Shown in pieces: positions 1-8,406 of a stretch of DNA of 23,328 bases. Origin of the DNA: Methanobacteriota archaeon (GTDB lineage: Archaea > Thermoplasmatota > Poseidoniia > Poseidoniales > Poseidoniaceae); NCBI GenBank assembly GCA_002707335.2, contig PAMN02000046.1, positions 1 through 23,328 of the forward strand, given 5' to 3'. The stretch's first letter is position 1. The number at the start of each line of letters is the position of its first letter. The position numbers were made by a program, and so were the translations under genes. Below the pieces are notes generated by a model. That model ran no database searches. It was not told the DNA's origin and saw nothing but the letters and a program-made list of their open reading frames with translations.

Positions 1-3000
1 ACATATGCATCTATAGCATCATCGCCGAAACCAATCAACCCTGAGCCTGTTGAAAGACGTTGACTGTACTTTCCGTAAACCCTAGATTCATATTCTCTTT
101 TATTGGTAAATTGTTCGTCAAGTGAAATATTGCCATCTCTGTTACAGTCTACAGAATCTTGGTCACTGTCCAGCCACTGATCAGAATCGATTAGTGGATT
201 CATCGACCACCTATTATTTTCTAAATCCCAACTGGTGAACCAATATTCAAACCCGTCAATCATTCCATCGTTATCTGTGTCTGACAGTGTTGGGTCGGTT
301 ATTCCCATTATTGTGGCAATAAAGGTATTAGGAATCCCAGTAGATTGCCATTCAGAGAAATCTGCAAGGTGTCTTTTACCCCTTTGCCCTTTTTCTAAAA
401 TTATTGTATAAACTCTCTGTGCTTTTTGTGTTGGGTCGTTTAAGTCTCCATCAATATGCATTAATGGTGAATCGAGAGGATGGTTTCCACCATTTTGTGG
501 ATTCGTTGTAAGCAAAGAAAATTCCTGTGCATCTGTGAGGGCATCTTCATCAGAATCAAATGAACCATCACCTGGAACCAATGGATTTAGTGTCCATACT
601 TGAGCAGAGTCGTTCCAGGTAGTGAACATCAATTCTAGGCCATCAATGAATCCATCACCATCAGAGTCAGGATTGTTCGGATCTGTTGTCAATCCAGAAA
701 CATTAATCTGATCTTGTGATATAAATGAACCAAATGATTCAGAATTTGTTATTCCAGGCCATTGCTGAATAGTGTATCCCAATCCAGCAGTTGTTACAAA
801 CCACTGAGGAGAGGTTCTGTTCTGATTAGTCTCTGATAACTCAGGTGCTATACTGTTGTATTCTTCCCAATTACTCATTCCATCATTATCGGCATCTTCC
901 CATCGATCATTTGAATCAAGAGGATTTAAGGTCCATACTCCATCGAAGATATTCCAACGGGCATACCATATTTCCCAACCATCTGGCATGCCATCTGAAT
1001 CGCTGTCTGCACTAGTAGGATCTCCCGTTATACTGCCATCTGAAAATAATCCTTCAGGAGCACCGTTATCCGAAATGTTTCTAAACAAATCAGTTGAGAA
1101 TCCATCTGGAATCATTTCTCCCTCAAGTGACATATTACCTGAGAATAATTTGTCTCTAATGTTATATTCCAACCAATTTACAAATGCCTCGTTGTCTTCT
1201 ATCACACCGTTATGATTGATATCGTAGCCATCTCCATCAGGGTTTTCGAATAAGTCACTTCCGTTCAAAGGGTTGATTCCAACTTTACTAACGTCCCACG
1301 TACAAGCACCTCTAGCTTCCCATCCATCCGGCAACGTATCACCGTCAGAATCTTTGTTATTCGGGTCAGGTTCCGCCCACAATGCAACCGCTTGTTCAGT
1401 CTCTAAATGACTCTCTAGTAAGTCTCCAACGAGACCTGATTGTTTGATTAAACTCCACTGATATTCGCAAAGATTGGATAGGCCATCACCATCTGCATCC
1501 CAATTGGCGTCATTAGGGTCATTAGGATCCATTGTCCAGTTGTTGGAGCCTGTGAAAGTTGCTCCAATCCATCTCCTGTGCAATAATTCCCAGCCATCTG
1601 GCATGCCATCTCCATCAGAATCTTGATTTGTTGCATCGGTTCCTAAATCGATTCCAAGAGATGACAAATAAGTTGTATTGACGGATTCGGCAATAGATTC
1701 ATCACAAACATGTTCGTAATCATATTGATTTGTGTAGTGACACCAAAGAGGAGTTGTTTCATGGAATATACCGAAATATTCAGATCCGTCACTTACTCCA
1801 TCTCCGTCGGTGTCAACTTTTCGAGGGTCGGTGGCATTATACCCGGACACGGTTCTTGCAGTATATCTAAACTCATCCAAATTTCTCCACAGTCTTTCGT
1901 TGATAGGATCACTGTCTAAGTTGACACCATCACCGTCTGCATCTAACAAAGCATCCCATGGATCAGTAGGATCCAAACCGTACCTAACTTCCCAACCATC
2001 GGTCATACCATCTGAATCTGAATCGTTTGCCATTGGATCAATTAATTCCAGATTGGAATATTTCCCAGGGCCAATTCCAGTGAAGACTGTCTCGACACCC
2101 AAAACAGAATGCACACCTATTGCAGAAATCATTCCTGGAACCCATTCTTGATTTGTCATCCCATATACAGCATTGTAGCCCCCATTTAGTGACCACAATC
2201 CCCATGCGGAACCAACCAAAAGTTCGGAATCAGTCGGTAGAATAGAAATGATATCATTTGTACCTTGAACCGTAAATCCGTTTATTCCTGGGTGCTCTAA
2301 ATCCCCACTATGAGTTAAAGCATCTGACAATAGGTCAAGTCTGTGCAATCCTGAGGGAGTTCCTATCCAAGCAACCTGTGCAGGGGAGTTAACTGGGCCA
2401 TCTGTAATCAGGGCATTTACTTGGGCAGGATTTCCACCTCCAAATGCACCAATCGCTCTCAAAGAGTCAATATTTGCAGCGATAGTGGTTGGTTCAGGAG
2501 AAAAAAAGAATTTCCAGTTTGGAACTGAATTATCTCTTGCACTAGAGGTCTCAACAGTAAACAATCCCACATCCGTTCCAACAAATAGTACTAAAGAACC
2601 TCCGCTGATTTCAGTGTGACTGATAGACGTAGCCGTTGCATTTCCTGCATTCATAGCATTTGAAATTCCTTGTCCGACATCATATTTTGTGATGGTTACT
2701 TGCCCTACTTGGAAAACTGAACCAAATCCTGCTTGCCCTAATGCAATGAAATATTCGTCAGTTCCATCAGATACTAGTTGAGCACCAGCTGTGTATCTTC
2801 CAGGATAATAATCCCAAGTGGATATGTCAGAAATTGAGTCTTCGCTAAGCGGAGCAAACCAAACACCTTTTTCCGTAATTAGAACTAAGTAGTCGTCGAG
2901 TAGAAACATGTCATGCAGGTCATGGCCTTGTGGTATTTCATGATGCTCGGCGGTCTCTGAATCAAAATTAATTACAGAAATACCTAGTTTTGTTCCAACC

Positions 3001-4256
3001 CATAAATCGTCTCCTACCGAAATAATATTGCGAATATCATGATTGTATACAGATACACCATCTGATTGTAATTCTTGATAGAGCAGGTATTCTTGATAAC
3101 TATCCGATGTAGCCTCCAATCCGACTGATCTCATTCCTGCTTTCACTGTGTTACCATCATCAAGATGAGTAAGATATTCCTCTAGTGTCGAAAGTTGTTC
3201 ACCCAGAGCGAGTGCTTCTTCGGAACGTGAGGCGTCGACACTGATTATTCCGTCACGATTGGCATCCCAGCCATCATTATCTAAATCAATTAGAGCGTTG
3301 GAACGATTTAATGGGTCTAATCCAAAATGAATTTCCCAGCCATCATTGATATCATCTCCACTTGAAGGGAAGAGACGACGATTTTTGACTCCGTCCCAAT
3401 TATATCTGTCACTATCTTCATCTAGAGGATTTGTCCCTAACCAGATGTATTCATCGATGACATTAGCAGTACCATTTCTTGCGCATGCAGAAAGTATGTT
3501 AGGGAAATTTGTGTAATTTGAATCCGATGATATGAAAGGCCATTCGTACAGTAAAGCTGTTCCCGGACCAGGGGCATAGCACCTCAAACCATCAAGTTCG
3601 TTTGTCCAGTTCCCAGGTGAATTATACGAATATTCTTCAGATGATGTTAGCATTTCGTTTAATGTTACAAAACCATCTCGATCTACATCGAAACCATCTT
3701 CATCCAAATCAAGGTCTGCATCACTTGCATTTAATGGATTGAAATATAGGCATGTAAATCTATTTTCTTCTGAATCGAATCCACCTAATCGCTCGCACAT
3801 GTGCACTTCGAATCCATCTGGCATTCCGTCCCCGTCAGTATCCGATTTTCGTGGGTCGAGATAAATCCTGTCTCCAGACTCATCGATTATGCCAGGCAAT
3901 CCTCTTTGAAAACTAGGATCTGTACATCTTGCGGGGTAAGGCCAACAATACTCTTCGGTATTGTTAAGCCCGTCTAAATCAAAATCCACTAACGCATCTG
4001 AAGCATTGTCTCTATCCAAACCCTGCACTGCGACTGCTCTTCCATCAGGGGATGAAAAATTGATATAATCACTGAACAAATTTTCATGAACATCAGGGAT
4101 TTTATCGCCATCGGAATCGGTAGCAGGCGGCCTATCTCCCTCCGTCAAATTTGGATTTGTAGTGCCTACATTGGAGATTGCAGGTAATTGTGAAACAAAG
4201 AATAAACCTGCCACAACCATTACTGTCATCAAAAGCGTTGACTGTGAGCGACGCAT
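1..4256 (-). CDS. Giant secreted TSP3-like repeat protein with internal Reg_prop beta-propeller (partial, C-terminus off left edge)
   Basis: An uninterrupted minus-strand frame runs from ATG at 4256 to the left edge, giving 1418 complete codons with no stop, so the gene is 3'-truncated by the window. The N-terminus is MRRSQSTLLMTVMVVAG followed by a hydrophobic stretch and AIS, a typical Sec signal peptide or N-terminal anchor. Residues ~45-400 hold Asp-rich units of the type DxDxDGMPDGxE and D-x-N-x-D-G loops, resembling thrombospondin type 3 or EF-hand-like Ca sites. Residues ~405-735 contain repeated (V/I)GT-x-x-G(L/I) blades, such as LWVGTKLGI, LFVGTDVGL and WIGTPSGL, as in the Reg_prop propeller family. 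From ~740 to the edge, 70-120-residue modules repeat DSDGDGMPDGWE then WTLNPL then DADxDGMSNxEEY. A GAGGTG ribosome-binding site lies 6 bases before the ATG. It is probably an extracellular Ca-stabilised surface or adhesion protein. Ligand and exact role are not identifiable. Confidence 0.9.
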   Translation of the reverse strand, partial: MRRSQSTLLMTVMVVAGLFFVSQLPAISNVGTTNPNLTEGDRPPATDSDGDKIPDVHENLFSDYINFSSPDGRAVAVQGLDRDNASDALVDFDLDGLNNTEEYCWPYPARCTDPSFQRGLPGIIDESGDRIYLDPRKSDTDGDGMPDGFEVHMCERLGGFDSEENRFTCLYFNPLNASDADLDLDEDGFDVDRDGFVTLNEMLTSSEEYSYNSPGNWTNELDGLRCYAPGPGTALLYEWPFISSDSNYTNFPNILSACARNGTANVIDEYIWLGTNPLDEDSDRYNWDGVKNRRLFPSSGDDINDGWEIHFGLDPLNRSNALIDLDNDGWDANRDGIISVDASRSEEALALGEQLSTLEEYLTHLDDGNTVKAGMRSVGLEATSDSYQEYLLYQELQSDGVSVYNHDIRNIISVGDDLWVGTKLGISVINFDSETAEHHEIPQGHDLHDMFLLDDYLVLITEKGVWFAPLSEDSISDISTWDYYPGRYTAGAQLVSDGTDEYFIALGQAGFGSVFQVGQVTITKYDVGQGISNAMNAGNATATSISHTEISGGSLVLFVGTDVGLFTVETSSARDNSVPNWKFFFSPEPTTIAANIDSLRAIGAFGGGNPAQVNALITDGPVNSPAQVAWIGTPSGLHRLDLLSDALTHSGDLEHPGINGFTVQGTNDIISILPTDSELLVGSAWGLWSLNGGYNAVYGMTNQEWVPGMISAIGVHSVLGVETVFTGIGPGKYSNLELIDPMANDSDSDGMTDGWEVRYGLDPTDPWDALLDADGDGVNLDSDPINERLWRNLDEFRYTARTVSGYNATDPRKVDTDGDGVSDGSEYFGIFHETTPLWCHYTNQYDYEHVCDESIAESVNTTYLSSLGIDLGTDATNQDSDGDGMPDGWELLHRRWIGATFTGSNNWTMDPNDPNDANWDADGDGLSNLCEYQWSLIKQSGLVGDLLESHLETEQAVALWAEPDPNNKDSDGDTLPDGWEARGACTWDVSKVGINPLNGSDLFENPDGDGYDINHNGVIEDNEAFVNWLEYNIRDKLFSGNMSLEGEMIPDGFSTDLFRNISDNGAPEGLFSDGSITGDPTSADSDSDGMPDGWEIWYARWNIFDGVWTLNPLDSNDRWEDADNDGMSNWEEYNSIAPELSETNQNRTSPQWFVTTAGLGYTIQQWPGITNSESFGSFISQDQINVSGLTTDPNNPDSDGDGFIDGLELMFTTWNDSAQVWTLNPLVPGDGSFDSDEDALTDAQEFSLLTTNPQNGGNHPLDSPLMHIDGDLNDPTQKAQRVYTIILEKGQRGKRHLADFSEWQSTGIPNTFIATIMGITDPTLSDTDNDGMIDGFEYWFTSWDLENNRWSMNPLIDSDQWLDSDQDSVDCNRDGNISLDEQFTNKREYESRVYGKYSQRLSTGSGLIGFGDDAIDAY
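247..2030 (-). repeat. Tandem Asp-rich (TSP3-like) modules encoded in the partial surface-protein gene
   Basis: Seven copies of a DxDxDG(M/V/D/F)xDGxE motif are encoded near 1989-2029, 1795-1830, 1587-1623, 1318-1356, 973-1010, 633-667 and 247-287, at spacings of roughly 190 to 400 bases. Most are followed about 30 residues later by W-(T/S)-(L/M)-(N/D)-P and then by a second acidic box, DADxDGxSNxxEY. The nucleotide copies are diverged, so these are old duplications of a protein module, not recent DNA repeats. The high Asp content in fixed spacing suggests Ca2+ binding, by analogy with thrombospondin type 3 repeats. Confidence 0.75.
2050..3040 (-). other. Region encoding a Reg_prop-like beta-propeller domain
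   Basis: Between the two Asp-rich parts of the gene about seven blade-like segments can be read. Their ends are DDLWVGTKLGISVIN, LVLITEKGVWFAP, EYFIALGQAGFGSV, LVLFVGTDVGLFTVE, VAWIGTPSGLHRLD, ELLVGSAWGLWSLN and VETVFTGIGPGKYSNLEL. The core (V/I)GT-x-x-G-(L/I/V) matches the repeat of the two-component-regulator propeller family (PF07494), which also occurs in secreted proteins. The blade count is by eye. Confidence 0.6.
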
Positions 4257-4442
4257 ACTTACCACCTCGGGCGCGGTTGCACCCAATATTACCAACACTC
4301 CAACCAACCTTAATAGAGTGATGGAACATTGTTCAGACAGAAAATGACATTGGAAATGAATACGAAGGCAAAAAATAAGGTGTTAAAGTCAGAAATAAAC
4401 GGTTAATTCAAAGGCCATACGCGTCGGGCTTGTATAGTTCAC
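4257..4442. promoter_or_regulatory. Divergent intergenic promoter region
   Basis: This 186-base gap separates the divergent surface-protein gene (minus) and the MBL-fold gene (plus). On the minus strand, CTATTAAGG (4308-4316) is placed so that a start ~25 bases downstream would give a ~30-base leader carrying the GAGGTG ribosome-binding site at 4263-4268. On the plus strand no Shine-Dalgarno sequence precedes the ATG at 4443. AGAAATAAAC (4391-4400) is a possible TATA element, giving a short or absent leader. Both TATA assignments are weak and based on position and composition only. Confidence 0.35.
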
Positions 4443-5261
4443 ATGTCGTTATCCTTCACACATTTGGGAACCGGGAGCAGAGGAAACTCAACCCTTATCG
4501 AATGTGGAGACAAAATGGTATTGATTGACCAAGGTTTTAGTGGAAAACAACTGGAACTGCGGCTTGCTAGGATGGATTTAAAACCCAACGAAATTGATGG
4601 AATATTAATTACTCATCATCACTCTGACCATGGAGGAGGTGCTCGAATTGCTCAGAAAAGGTGGGATATACCTGTTTTTTGTAACGACAGGACCGCTACT
4701 GCCCTAAATCTCGACCTTTCCAAGGTTAGTTTGTTTGAAAATTTAGATGCTTTAGAGTTCGGTAATGACCTAGCAATTTTACCTGTACCCGTCCCACATA
4801 GTGGCGCAGATAATGTTGCATTTATTGCATCGCATAGAGGAGAAAGAGGGGCAGTAATTACTGATTTAGGTTCGTGGACTGAAGAGCTTGTAAATCATGT
4901 CGCTGGTTGCCACCATATCTCAGTAGAAGCAAACTACGATGTCAATCGACTGATGAATGGACCATACCCAATGAAATTGAAAGATAGAATTTCAAGCAGA
5001 GGTGGACACTTATCAAATGACCAAACAGGCCATTTTTTGTCTCGAGTAATTAGCGAAGACACCCGATCTGTAGTATTAACTCACCTTTCTGAACAAAATA
5101 ATGCACCTCACCTTGCAGAGTCTGTCGTGCTTTACCACATACAAGACCAGTTTGAGGGTGACATACAAATCTCTTTACAGGATGGGCCAGAATTTACTCA
5201 TCATATTGGTCAAAGTGAGTCTGAAAAAGTTGCTAGAGAAGGGATATATCTCAGAGGATAG
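4443..5261 (+). CDS. YycJ/WalJ-like metallo-beta-lactamase-fold hydrolase (putative nuclease)
   Basis: A 272-residue single-domain MBL-fold protein, the usual length for the family. It carries the metal-binding motif T57-HHHSDH-63 (H58, H60, D62, H63), H119 in VPHSGAD, D141 in ITDLG, then SVEANYD (160-166), GGHLSND with H189, and LTHLSEQNN with H214. GxGSRGNSTLIE near the N-terminus, the YPMKLKDRI segment and HLSEQNN are hallmarks of the YycJ/WalJ subgroup of MBL hydrolases, for which DNA exonuclease activity has been reported in bacteria. All expected metal ligands are present, so it should be active. There is no signal peptide, so it is cytoplasmic. The start has no Shine-Dalgarno sequence, suggesting a leaderless transcript. 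It lies 59 bases upstream of the pilin operon on the same strand and could share its transcript, but its role there is unclear. The substrate is inferred from the family only. Confidence 0.88.
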   Translation: MSLSFTHLGTGSRGNSTLIECGDKMVLIDQGFSGKQLELRLARMDLKPNEIDGILITHHHSDHGGGARIAQKRWDIPVFCNDRTATALNLDLSKVSLFENLDALEFGNDLAILPVPVPHSGADNVAFIASHRGERGAVITDLGSWTEELVNHVAGCHHISVEANYDVNRLMNGPYPMKLKDRISSRGGHLSNDQTGHFLSRVISEDTRSVVLTHLSEQNNAPHLAESVVLYHIQDQFEGDIQISLQDGPEFTHHIGQSESEKVAREGIYLRG

Positions 5262-5320
5262 CAAGATAACTAAGATTGAATGGTCAAACCATAAGAGGGG
5301 GGAATAATCTCTTGCACACA

Positions 5321-6361
5321 ATGAGAGGCACAGTAACCCGCCGTGACGACCACGCAGTGAGCGAGGTTATTGGCGTAGTTATGCTTCTTGCAATGGTAGT
5401 TACAATGATGGGTGGAGTGTTCTTGGTCTTAACACCTTATGTGAATGATTTCCAAGATAACACATCATGGGCTAATGCTAATGGCATTGCTGAAAGAATA
5501 GATTCAAGAATTGATGTGGTTGCATCTTCATCAAATGACACTGGACTTCGCACAACAATAAACTCATTGTCAAGTTCAATTGTTCCAGTTATGAATGCCG
5601 AAAAATGGACGTTAAGTGCTGATTTGACATGGAACGAAGAAATACAAGTAAGGTATGTTAATCAAACAACTTTTTCAGTTCACGCTATTAACGAATCTGC
5701 CGTTAAAGCTCACATTTGGACTCCTTCGTCTGAACAATTTATCACATTCAACTCTAGCCCTGAAATTTTGACATTCGAGCACGATTTAAACATCCAAGGA
5801 ACCTACATGATAACAATTTACAATTCAGATGGAGAGGCCATACACAGACACACTGAAGCATCATTATCTGGCCTGTTAGTAAAAACTAAGGTTCAGACTG
5901 GGGAACATTCGATTGGAATTATTAATGATGCCAGATTCGATAAGTTTTCTAATGAACCTTGGGACATTACAACCTCTGCTGACATGAAGATAGAGGAATT
6001 ATTTGACGGAACTATGAGAACAAGTCTCTCACTTAGAAATATCCAGGTCGCAGGCGCTGTTCCAAATGGTAGAGATGCCATATTCGACATAAAATCACTA
6101 GGCCCTGTGGAACTCTTTAGTGGTGATGCATGGAATTTTAGATTCACATATGAATCAGAACTAGGACCAACAATTACTCCACAAATGCATGAAGGATGGT
6201 TAATCGATTATCAACTTCACAAAGTTTCAGACACACTAGATGAGTATAGAGGAATTAGGCCATGGCAAAGAGCAAGTGGGTCCGATGGCCTCACGATAGA
6301 CCATGATGGTAAAATGATTGATTTAGAAATCGATTTACAACTAGTGGAGGTTAGCAAATGA
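5321..6361 (+). CDS. Archaeal type IV pilin-like protein, first of a three-gene operon
   Basis: A 346-residue protein starting MRGTVTRRDDHAVSEVIG and followed by a ~25-residue hydrophobic helix (to about residue 38). This is the class III signal peptide arrangement of archaeal pilins (charged leader, prepilin-peptidase site, AVSxVIG helix). The remainder is a beta-rich extracellular domain with no recognised subdomain. ATG 5321 is preferred because it places the A-V-S of the helix at residue 12, as in the next gene; TTG at 5312 is an alternative lying 9 bases after a GAGGGGGG stretch (5295-5302), and TTG 5276 would give an atypical leader. It overlaps the next gene by ATGA. It should be processed by a prepilin peptidase and assembled by a PilB/PilC-type machine encoded elsewhere. 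At 346 residues it is longer than typical major pilins, so a minor pilin or pseudopilin is likely. Haloarchaea have comparable small clusters of pilin-leader proteins. Confidence 0.82.
   Translation: MRGTVTRRDDHAVSEVIGVVMLLAMVVTMMGGVFLVLTPYVNDFQDNTSWANANGIAERIDSRIDVVASSSNDTGLRTTINSLSSSIVPVMNAEKWTLSADLTWNEEIQVRYVNQTTFSVHAINESAVKAHIWTPSSEQFITFNSSPEILTFEHDLNIQGTYMITIYNSDGEAIHRHTEASLSGLLVKTKVQTGEHSIGIINDARFDKFSNEPWDITTSADMKIEELFDGTMRTSLSLRNIQVAGAVPNGRDAIFDIKSLGPVELFSGDAWNFRFTYESELGPTITPQMHEGWLIDYQLHKVSDTLDEYRGIRPWQRASGSDGLTIDHDGKMIDLEIDLQLVEVSK
6346..6351 (+). promoter_or_regulatory. Shine-Dalgarno GGAGGT for the second pilin gene
   Basis: A perfect GGAGGT lies 6 bases before ATG 6358, inside the last codons of the upstream pilin gene. 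With the ATGA stop/start overlap this indicates translational coupling. A second ATG at 6361 is 9 bases away and also possible. Confidence 0.75.
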
Positions 6362-8406
6362 TGCGAACAAATTTCCACCGTGATGAAGAAGCTGTTAGTG
6401 CGGCTGTCGCAACTGTATTGCTATTTGGTGGAGTTATTTCCATAATTGGTTTAATGCTATTATCATTAGTCCCAATAATCCAAGAACTTGAAGGTTCGCT
6501 GAAGCGAAGTGACATGCAAGCCCAAATGGAGATAATGGGACATGAAGTTACTTTATTGTCTGAATCGGGACTGCCAGGAGACACCTCTGAAGTCGAATTA
6601 ATTCCTGTTGATGGTACACTCAGATGGGACAGAACACGAGGCGGAATGTGGTATTCGGCTTCTTGGCATGAGGATTCTACATTCAGAATAAGGGGTGCAT
6701 TAGACTTAGATCGTACCGTAGAAATACGCCACCCTGAGAGCCATATTGAAGCCGTTTGCTTCGAAGATATGCGATTAGGTCCAGATAGACATTTCATGTT
6801 CACACCAAATTCGGATGCTGATTATGTTTTGATTTCTCCAAAACACGGGTTATCAATACCACTCGGCCCGGTAATGGTGGAACAATCTGGTGTCGAATAT
6901 CCTGTTTCAATTGGAGAAGTGTTACGTTTGGATGCAAATGAAAAGATTTCTTCATCACATGACCTAATTGGAATCGAAATCTTTGGAGAGGGAGGAACTG
7001 TCATTGTCCCTCCAGTCAAGTCTAACCCGGTCACTGGCATGGGACAGAATTGGGCAGTACCAATTCCAGAGGGGAACATAACTGTCGAATTAATGTCTAA
7101 AGATGACATGTTGGTGCAATATTCAATTAATGGAAATCTGAATTCTGAAGTTGTTCTACAGCCAAGTGGTGTACGATATGCTAATTCATGGTCAAAAGAC
7201 TTCACAACAACAAGTGATTCCCTGTTAGAAATTGTGACCGATGTTGATGCTCAGTTAATGATCATCCATGAAAATACCGGGCAAGCAATGATCCTAGGTC
7301 AGGAGAATAATTACATCTCCAAGCACTTTGTTGCCCCACATACAGATGGAAATATTACGATTTTTAATCCAAATGAAGATTCTGCAACCCTCAATTGGCG
7401 AAACGGAGGCTTTTCAATTCCAGGAAATCAAACTATGACAATTGATTGGCCACCAGTTGGAATAGAGAATTCAACCACACTAGAAAGTAACCAGGACATA
7501 ATGGTAAAATGGAGTAAGAACAATCAAGGAACCTTCATTTTACCCGCTATTGACACAGGCCAATTAACAGGCATGGAATTTATTGAAAACCAAACTGACC
7601 AAATGGTCAATACAACATCGAAGAACGGAGACTATATGCAAAAATTTGTCAAGAATGGAGATAATGGAATGTTAATGCTCGAGGATGATGGAGCAATGAG
7701 ATGTCTATCAATTGACAAAACTGCTTCAGGATGGATAACCACTAATTTACCTTGGGACACCATGAACGGAATTCCTGAGGGACAGATTGTGAAAGCGTGG
7801 CAGGAAGGTAATCACCCAGCTAGTATTGAAATTACGTTAATCGGCGAAAATGAAGACTCTAATTTCGCAGTTTTATCAACCGCATGGGCATTTCACATAT
7901 CGAGGTTGACGTATGAATTTGACACTTCTATTACAGGATTAGAAGTAGCTTGGAGCTCAGGTGCAATTGTTACTAATCATCCTGAATTAAACCCTGCAAT
8001 TCTTGTGGGGCCAACAGATAGACAAGGCCCTGGCCCACGATTTAGCGTAACCGTCCCTTCACTACATCCTACCGCTACATCGGTCGAAGGTAGTGGTTAC
8101 ATGAATCTTAATCTTGAATTAACAATGCGAGAAAGTCTTGCATCCTGTACTGCCCATGATGTTAGAAGAGGATGGGTAGGACCTTATGGTGATGCTATTG
8201 CAACATGGTCGAGTGAAGGGTTAGAATCATCCAATGACTGGATTGTAAATCCAAGTAAATTAGATCAATTAAATGACTATACTGGTTGGGTTCCAATCCC
8301 AACCCATGGACCCAGTGAATCGGTTTGGCATACTGCTGGTGAGCCGATTCAATTCAACCTACAAATTAGCAGCATAGATGTTGACATTGCGGAGGTTGGC
8401 TCATGA
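6358..8406 (+). CDS. Oversized type IV pilin-like surface protein, second of the operon
   Basis: A 682-residue protein that begins MMRTNFHRDEEAVSAAVATV, a class III-type leader with two acidic residues just before A12-V13-S14. A hydrophobic helix to about residue 38 and a coiled-coil-like stretch (IQELEGSLKRSDMQAQME) follow, as expected of a pilin N-terminal alpha helix. The remaining ~620 residues are predicted beta-rich, with short Ig-like strands and several N-x-S/T sequons, and match no domain I recognise. The size is far above a normal pilin, so this may be a tip adhesin or minor pilin carrying an extracellular binding domain. It overlaps the preceding and following genes by ATGA and shares the same Shine-Dalgarno context as the third gene. 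Two Cys, in MRCLS and ASCTA, lie in the distal domain and could pair. The pilin assignment rests on the N-terminus and operon only. Confidence 0.75.
   Translation: MMRTNFHRDEEAVSAAVATVLLFGGVISIIGLMLLSLVPIIQELEGSLKRSDMQAQMEIMGHEVTLLSESGLPGDTSEVELIPVDGTLRWDRTRGGMWYSASWHEDSTFRIRGALDLDRTVEIRHPESHIEAVCFEDMRLGPDRHFMFTPNSDADYVLISPKHGLSIPLGPVMVEQSGVEYPVSIGEVLRLDANEKISSSHDLIGIEIFGEGGTVIVPPVKSNPVTGMGQNWAVPIPEGNITVELMSKDDMLVQYSINGNLNSEVVLQPSGVRYANSWSKDFTTTSDSLLEIVTDVDAQLMIIHENTGQAMILGQENNYISKHFVAPHTDGNITIFNPNEDSATLNWRNGGFSIPGNQTMTIDWPPVGIENSTTLESNQDIMVKWSKNNQGTFILPAIDTGQLTGMEFIENQTDQMVNTTSKNGDYMQKFVKNGDNGMLMLEDDGAMRCLSIDKTASGWITTNLPWDTMNGIPEGQIVKAWQEGNHPASIEITLIGENEDSNFAVLSTAWAFHISRLTYEFDTSITGLEVAWSSGAIVTNHPELNPAILVGPTDRQGPGPRFSVTVPSLHPTATSVEGSGYMNLNLELTMRESLASCTAHDVRRGWVGPYGDAIATWSSEGLESSNDWIVNPSKLDQLNDYTGWVPIPTHGPSESVWHTAGEPIQFNLQISSIDVDIAEVGS
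8391..8396 (+). promoter_or_regulatory. Shine-Dalgarno GGAGGT for the third pilin gene
   Basis: GGAGGT, then 6 bases, then ATG 8403, which overlaps the stop of the upstream gene as ATGA. The arrangement is nearly the same as at 6346-6361, so both junctions look built for coupled translation at fixed stoichiometry. Confidence 0.75.

Noticed and set aside
1448..2151. Open frames in the antisense of the left surface-protein gene
   Set aside because: Low-complexity translations that overlap a continuous, repeat-containing 1418-codon frame; they are shadows of it.
1..4256. Dockerin or cohesin assignment for D-x-N-x-D-G loops such as ANRDGIISVD and CNRDGNISLD
   Set aside because: The loops are single and embedded in TSP3-like modules; the paired duplicated helices of a dockerin and any cohesin partner are absent.
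5276..5320. TTG start at 5276 or 5312 for the first pilin gene
   Set aside because: Starting at 5276 gives a 15-residue neutral extension before the charged leader; ATG 5321 puts AVS at residue 12, exactly as in the next gene. TTG 5312 stays possible because of the GAGGGGGG stretch upstream.
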